From the NCBI GenBank assembly GCA_037178625.1, contig CM074149.1, forward strand, positions 372,001-436,000: a stretch of 64,000 bases of DNA, in the 5' to 3' direction. The translations under genes and the position numbers were made by a program. Positions 59,740 through 64,000 of the stretch are shown here, piece by piece; the first letter of the stretch is position 1, and every line of letters starts with the position of its first letter. Under the pieces are notes generated by a model. That model searched no databases, was not told where the DNA came from, and saw only the letters and a program-made list of their open reading frames with translations. This DNA comes from Skeletonema tropicum (Eukaryota > Bacillariophyta > Thalassiosirophyceae > Thalassiosirales > Thalassiosiraceae).

Positions 59740-60620
59740 AGGGCAGGATAAGCAGGCCCCTCTCAACTGCTCAAACTAAACTTGCCGTCTTGTTCCTGCC
59801 CGCAGAAAGGCCTTACGTCAACAGTCTCTGCTTGGTCAGAGTTGCGGTGCGGTGGATGTATGGACGGTGACTATAATATAGCTTGCGATACGCCTTTTGA
59901 AGAGACAGACAAAGAGAATTTACGCGTTAAACTCCTCTCTAGCTAGGGTCTCAATGGAAGTAGGAACGACGATGATGTCGGTACATTGGCGCTCACTACC
60001 CTCTTCGTGGAGTAAAGGCGGTAGGATGACGTAGCACGAACTGCCTCGTGTTAGATAGCGGGCGTAGAAGTAACAGCGGCTCTTGAAAGGTGATGCCAGA
60101 GGATCCCAAGCAGCAAGAATGGACGCCAACTTGCTCTAGATTGATGAAGTCCTTCAAGTCTATGATATGAAGAACTACCAAGCACTGTTTTAAGTTAGCA
60201 CAAAAGATGCAAATGATTCGTTAGAGATCATGTGTTGGTATAAAGAGACAGCAGACAAACACAACACAGATTTTACTCCCAAATGCAAATCAAAGACAAG
60301 CTGTAAACATTGTGGGTGGGGAGGAAGTTACTAATGGAAGATTGAATGACAATTTACTGACTGGGTTCGTATGGTCTCTAGGACACATTCGACTAAGGTG
60401 GGTTCATCCGCTCATGGGCTGGCCACAGAAGGCAGGTTTTTCACCACAACACGCGCCATAACTCTCAGCTTTCCGGTTCAGAACCCCCCACCAGTACGGA
60501 AAAAGCAGGGTCAACACGCAGACCATAGCAGAGCACGGAACCCCAAACCTTGGGCGACCCGAAGGCCATTATCTTCTTGGGCCATTTTATTAAACGCCAT
60601 GTAGTGGCCCAAAACACTTG
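59740..60620. repeat. Diverged duplication, copy 1
   Basis: Successive blocks (AACTGCTCAAACTAAAC; GCTTGGTCAGAGTTGCG; CTCAATGGAAGTAGGAACGA; ACTCTCAGCTTTCCGG; GGAACCCCAAACCTTGGG; TTCTTGGGCCATTTTAT) occur in the same order at 61470-62020. Spacers and details differ, so this is an old segmental duplication or two copies of a dispersed repeat. No coding content is supported. Confidence 0.65.
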
Positions 60621-61469
60621 CGTACGATAGCAAGAAGCATACTTATCAGGATTGCATAGGCTATGCTATAGCTTCGTAGATGACCTAATGCCGCCAAGTA
60701 GTCAGAGGATGAGACATACAACACAACGCAGCCAACTTCAATATCACGAATTCTCTTAATTGAAGTAAAATTTGGCCACCAAGCCTGATACAATAGAGTG
60801 AAAGGAAACCACTTCATCTTTCATATGGATGACATGTACTTCTAGAGAAGGACGATGAGACCACAACAACTTCTCACTCTTGTTTTTCCATGTCAGTAGC
60901 AGCAGCTATCCATAAAGCAACAAAACAGCAGCAGCAGTGTAGGCGACGCCTGCATTTGGTAGCAACACAAACAAGTCGTCCAATTGTGCCGCCGCCGCTG
61001 TCAAGGACTCTGAAAATGGTGCATCTCGAAGTGGGGAAATAGCAGCGAATGATTTGTGATGTAAAATATCATGGTAAAAGGAGGAGCGGTGGAATCACTT
61101 TGTTGGTAGCGGCGCCTATTTGAACATTGCTGCTTTAATTTCAGTGGAGGGACAAGAAGTGAAAGCAACAAGTAGACATGAAGTGGATCGAGCAAGTGCC
61201 ACAATAGCAATAGAAGCAATTTACTCTGAGAGTGAGAGTGACAACACTTTCAAGAGAGCTAGGATGAAGATCGCATTGGACTCGTATTACTTGGAACTAA
61301 AAGTAGTGTCATAAACTAGTTACATCTTTCATAGGAATAATGAGAGGCATTTTCTATATACCTACATCTCACTCCCCATCTGTGAAGGCGGAAACGCCGA
61401 TCCCCAATCATTCCGCTAGAGAGATAAGAGGCTGCAAATGTGCCAAATTACACTTATATGCAATGGGCT
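60621..61469. other. Spacer with weak small frame
   Basis: A 64-codon plus-strand frame (61120-61314) begins MNIAALISVEGQEVKATS and has reasonable composition but no recognisable feature. It could be an exon of an unseen gene; support is thin. Confidence 0.3.
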
Positions 61470-62020
61470 TTTGGAGTGATCCACCCTTGACTGCTCAAAC
61501 AACACGAAGTCTGCACGTCGGCAGGCTTTGCTTGGTCTGAATAGCGGTGGATGAATGGACGGTAGCTGGCTGGTCGATTGTGGTAAGTATGCCGTGTGTG
61601 GTGAAAAGTGTGCTCAGAGATGTAAACGTTGAACTGCTCTTGAGTCACAATGGAAGTAGGAACTACGAAGATGTCAAGTTGGGCAGGAAGATGTGTTGTT
61701 AGAAAGATGACTCGAAACGAAAAATAAAGACATGTCAACAAGAATCTATCGCTATTGACATCAAATTCTTTGGGGAAATATGGGCGGGGGACGTCACACA
61801 AGATGCTGACAGGGTTCAAATAACCAAGGTACTTCCGCAGGCTGCAGACCCGGGGTCCTCTTCACCCTCCTAAAGGGATCACTAGATCGCCCGCGCACCC
61901 ACAACTCTCAGCTTTTCTCCCGATCAATCTCCACCTGTACGGAAACTGTGTGCTCTGGAACCCCAAACTCAGAGTGCGGTCCGAAGACGTTTAACTTCTT
62001 GGGCCAATTTATATAGCACC
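61470..62020. repeat. Diverged duplication, copy 2
   Basis: Partner of 59740-60620, with the blocks GACTGCTCAAACAACAC, GCTTGGTCTGAATAGCGG, CACAATGGAAGTAGGAACTA, ACTCTCAGCTTTTCTCC and GGAACCCCAAACTCAGAG. It runs directly into the 35-bp minisatellite. Confidence 0.65.
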
Positions 62021-62105
62021 GGCTTCCACGGTGCTGGGCCAATTTGTATAGCACCGGCTTCCACGGTGCTGGGCCAATTTATATAGCACCGGCTTCCACG
62101 GTGCT
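62001..62105 (+). repeat. 3 x 35-bp minisatellite with hairpin
   Basis: Three perfect-length tandem units begin GGGCCAATTTATATAGCACC (one base differs in the middle unit). Each ends with an AGCACC-GGCTTCCAC-GGTGCT stem-loop. Copy 1 of the duplication has only one diverged GGGCCATTTTAT equivalent, so the expansion is specific to copy 2. Confidence 0.9.
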
Positions 62106-63493
62106 GAAGTTGTTGCTCGATCTCATCTACTGTTCTTCCCGATCATGAATCATGTAACTCACCTGTAACTGTAATCATCGGCCATCGGCTGCGGTCGCCA
62201 GAAAAGCGCCTGCTTCAAGGCGGCGGCGATGCGTGCGGGTGAATGCAGTTGGGAGGGGCGGTGGGATAGCGGCCGGCGAGCGGAGGGCGGAGAGTTGGCC
62301 GACATGGTGGTTTGGTAGCTAATCATGTTGACGGTTTGCTCGATGAAAAATTATGAGCTGTGCTCAGCAAGCAGAGGCAGCGGCATGTGGCTTGCGACAG
62401 CGTGTTGCCATCCATGATTGAATGAATGGCTGTGAGAGACCCACATGACGTTGTCTGTCAGCATGATTGAATGAATGGCTCTGACAGCTTTTGGTCGGCA
62501 TGATTGAATGAACGGCAGTACGAGATGATGCGGCGCCATGATTGAGCTCTTTTTGAGGCGATGGTTATTTTTTGCGTCACACAAGTCGAGTACCGAGTGA
62601 CCAAGCAACGTTGAAGTTAATGTGAAGTTGATGATAATAGATACTTCTATCATGATCAACATGAACATGCTACAACAAATGAAAGCCAAAAGCACATAAG
62701 TAGCTATTCTTCATCACAAAAGACGTGATCAGATCGACAACACCATTCAAATAAAAGATTTAGCAAAGTGATTCATGTGTTCTCAATCCATGACAATCTC
62801 GAACTTGCTACCCCATCAGTGAAGTGACCTGCGACGAAGACTTCGACAGCTTTGAATGTATTATTTCTGTAGCTTTCTTGTGAATGATATAGTAGTATCC
62901 TCTGCACTTGTGTAGAGTCGTTCTTCGTCACCGATACGCTGCGCATGAGAGAGTTATTATCACATCGTTCATTCCAGGCTTGTCAAAGGGCTCACCGATA
63001 TTATTTATGCTTGATCCTTCAACTCCAATGCCACAATGCATCACACTAACAGAAGCTCACCAAGCTCGACACACGAGCTACCATCGTAGCACCCGATCTC
63101 GATACGACGATCTAAGCATTCTGCGTATCAAGGCAGGACGAAAGGAGGTTATCGTGTCACGTAAGAAAGATTTTAATGTGATTGTACTGCAAGAGTGAAA
63201 GTGAAAGCCCAAGTCTGATCAAGATTGAAAGAGCTGAATGAAGATGATTTAGTCGATAGTGTCAAGCACTTATGATAGTAGAGTAGAATCCTACAGATAG
63301 CCATAGTCGCATGTGTGTATATGTGATGGTATAGATAGTACAAAATTGTGAAATTACTTCAGCTTATCATTGTTGACACGGCACGTCCAAGACCCTAACC
63401 TAAATAGTTATCATAACCATGGTGCAAAACTGGTTCTTGGACAGGTTCTTGAAAATTTCCTACTGAGCATGAGAGTGGATTTCAATGGTGTAC
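62106..63493. other. Intergenic region with short dispersed repeat
   Basis: Four degenerate copies of CATGATTGAATGAATGGC lie between about 62410 and 62550. A 96-codon plus-strand frame (62908-63198) has no motif. No gene is supported. Confidence 0.45.
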
Positions 63494-63997
63494 TTACTTG
63501 ATTGATACAATTACTCTTCTAAAGTACTCAGATCTCACGTGTGGAGAACACTTGCGGACCATTTTAATCCATCTCATTGGCCTCAGACTCTTTCTGTGAC
63601 CCATCTCACTAACAGCAAAGGTCATGACGTCTTCTCCCAGATCATTCGTTGTCCGCTCTACTAACTGGCAAAATGTCCAGTCGCCGTTGTTTCGTTTGAT
63701 CCATGCAAACTCTGATAATTGAAGAGTGTAGATGGATTGAATGGTATCTTCGAGAGCTGTGAATTGCTCCATGTCTTTGTTAGATCGGAGAGTATCGCCC
63801 AGACGATAGTGCTCTACAGTGATGGGTGAAACTTGTGTCTGGATAGATGAATCATCAGTCTCGTCGTCTGTTGCAAAGCCTTCAATTTCGATAGTATGAA
63901 TCGAATCTGACGGGTTGATGTCAGTGGCAGTGGGTATGAATACAAGTAGTTCACATTCGGGGGAGAATTTGACACGAGGCTTGGGTTTGGTGAGCAT
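63494..63997 (-). CDS. Hypothetical protein with VKFSPE motif, partial or first exon
   Basis: The frame of 167 codons starts MLTKPKPRVKFSPECELL, a basic stretch followed by V-x-F-S similar to the protein at 58701-59210. It continues with an acidic Asp/Glu/Thr-rich part (TDDETDDSSIQ) and a C-terminal part rich in Trp, Met and Arg (FAWIKRNNGDWTFCQLVERT, MRWIKMVRKCSPHVRSEYFR). The last codons contain a good donor (CAA|GTAAGT), so the coding region may continue in a downstream exon at lower coordinates. It may also begin beyond the right edge. Composition and length suggest a real diatom gene; function unknown. Confidence 0.55.
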   Translation of the reverse strand: MLTKPKPRVKFSPECELLVFIPTATDINPSDSIHTIEIEGFATDDETDDSSIQTQVSPITVEHYRLGDTLRSNKDMEQFTALEDTIQSIYTLQLSEFAWIKRNNGDWTFCQLVERTTNDLGEDVMTFAVSEMGHRKSLRPMRWIKMVRKCSPHVRSEYFRRVIVSIK

Positions 63998-64000
63998 ATT

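Noticed and set aside
59211..63493. tRNA or other structured RNA genes
   Set aside because: Scanned by eye for T-loop GTTCGA-type and acceptor-stem pairs; none formed a credible cloverleaf.

Overview
The window reads as nuclear DNA of a diatom, probably a centric one. The evidence is a five-exon plastid-type phosphoglycerate mutase gene whose leader ends in the ISAFAP variant of the diatom ASAFAP plastid-targeting motif, short GT-AG introns of about 80-260 nt, and a mix of Ty1/copia, MULE-like, THAP/DDE-like, hAT-type, Helitron and LINE-type elements. Host genes are sparse and about nine tenths of the window is repeats. A run of exactly 500 N (54890-55389) is a scaffold gap.

Layout. 1-5.45 kb: transposon debris, with a copia reverse-transcriptase remnant at the left edge, two foldback/MITE-like elements and copies of a dispersed repeat called R1 here. 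5.48-9.62 kb: nested transposons. A 3.6-kb DNA transposon with about 290-bp inverted repeats and an AATT target duplication sits inside an R1 copy, and an uninterrupted R1 copy at 320-776 shows the empty site. It carries a truncated DDE-type transposase (+) and, convergently, a FEN1/XPG-like nuclease (-), and its left inverted repeat was later hit by a 244-bp hAT-type MITE with a perfect 8-bp target duplication. 10.6-12.4 kb: a decayed SWIM-finger (MULE-like) transposase end, partly duplicated. 13.0-13.7 kb: a plausible hypothetical gene.

16.4-48.9 kb: a very large satellite array of alternating units of about 32 and 30 bp, each holding GATATC palindromes, with higher-order repeats. It is punctuated by five near-identical 459-bp non-satellite blocks and split by a 5.3-kb purine-rich segment (27.8-33.1 kb) and a 5'-truncated LINE with a poly(A) tail (33.1-34.5 kb). 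The array is a candidate centromere or heterochromatin block.

48.9-54.9 kb: a decayed autonomous Helitron on the minus strand (cysteine-rich and Helitron-like N domains, HUH/two-Tyr Rep, Pif1-type helicase), with two GT-AG introns that restore the frame, next to the satellite on one side and the N gap on the other. 55.4-58.2 kb: a complete five-exon gene for a tandem two-domain phosphoglycerate mutase in which the first domain has Cys in place of the catalytic His. 58.7-64 kb: two short acidic hypothetical proteins on the minus strand, a diverged pair of repeats and a 3 x 35-bp hairpin minisatellite.

The genes do not form a pathway. Coordinates of repeats and splice sites were read by eye from the sequence, and family assignments rest on motif recognition without a database search.
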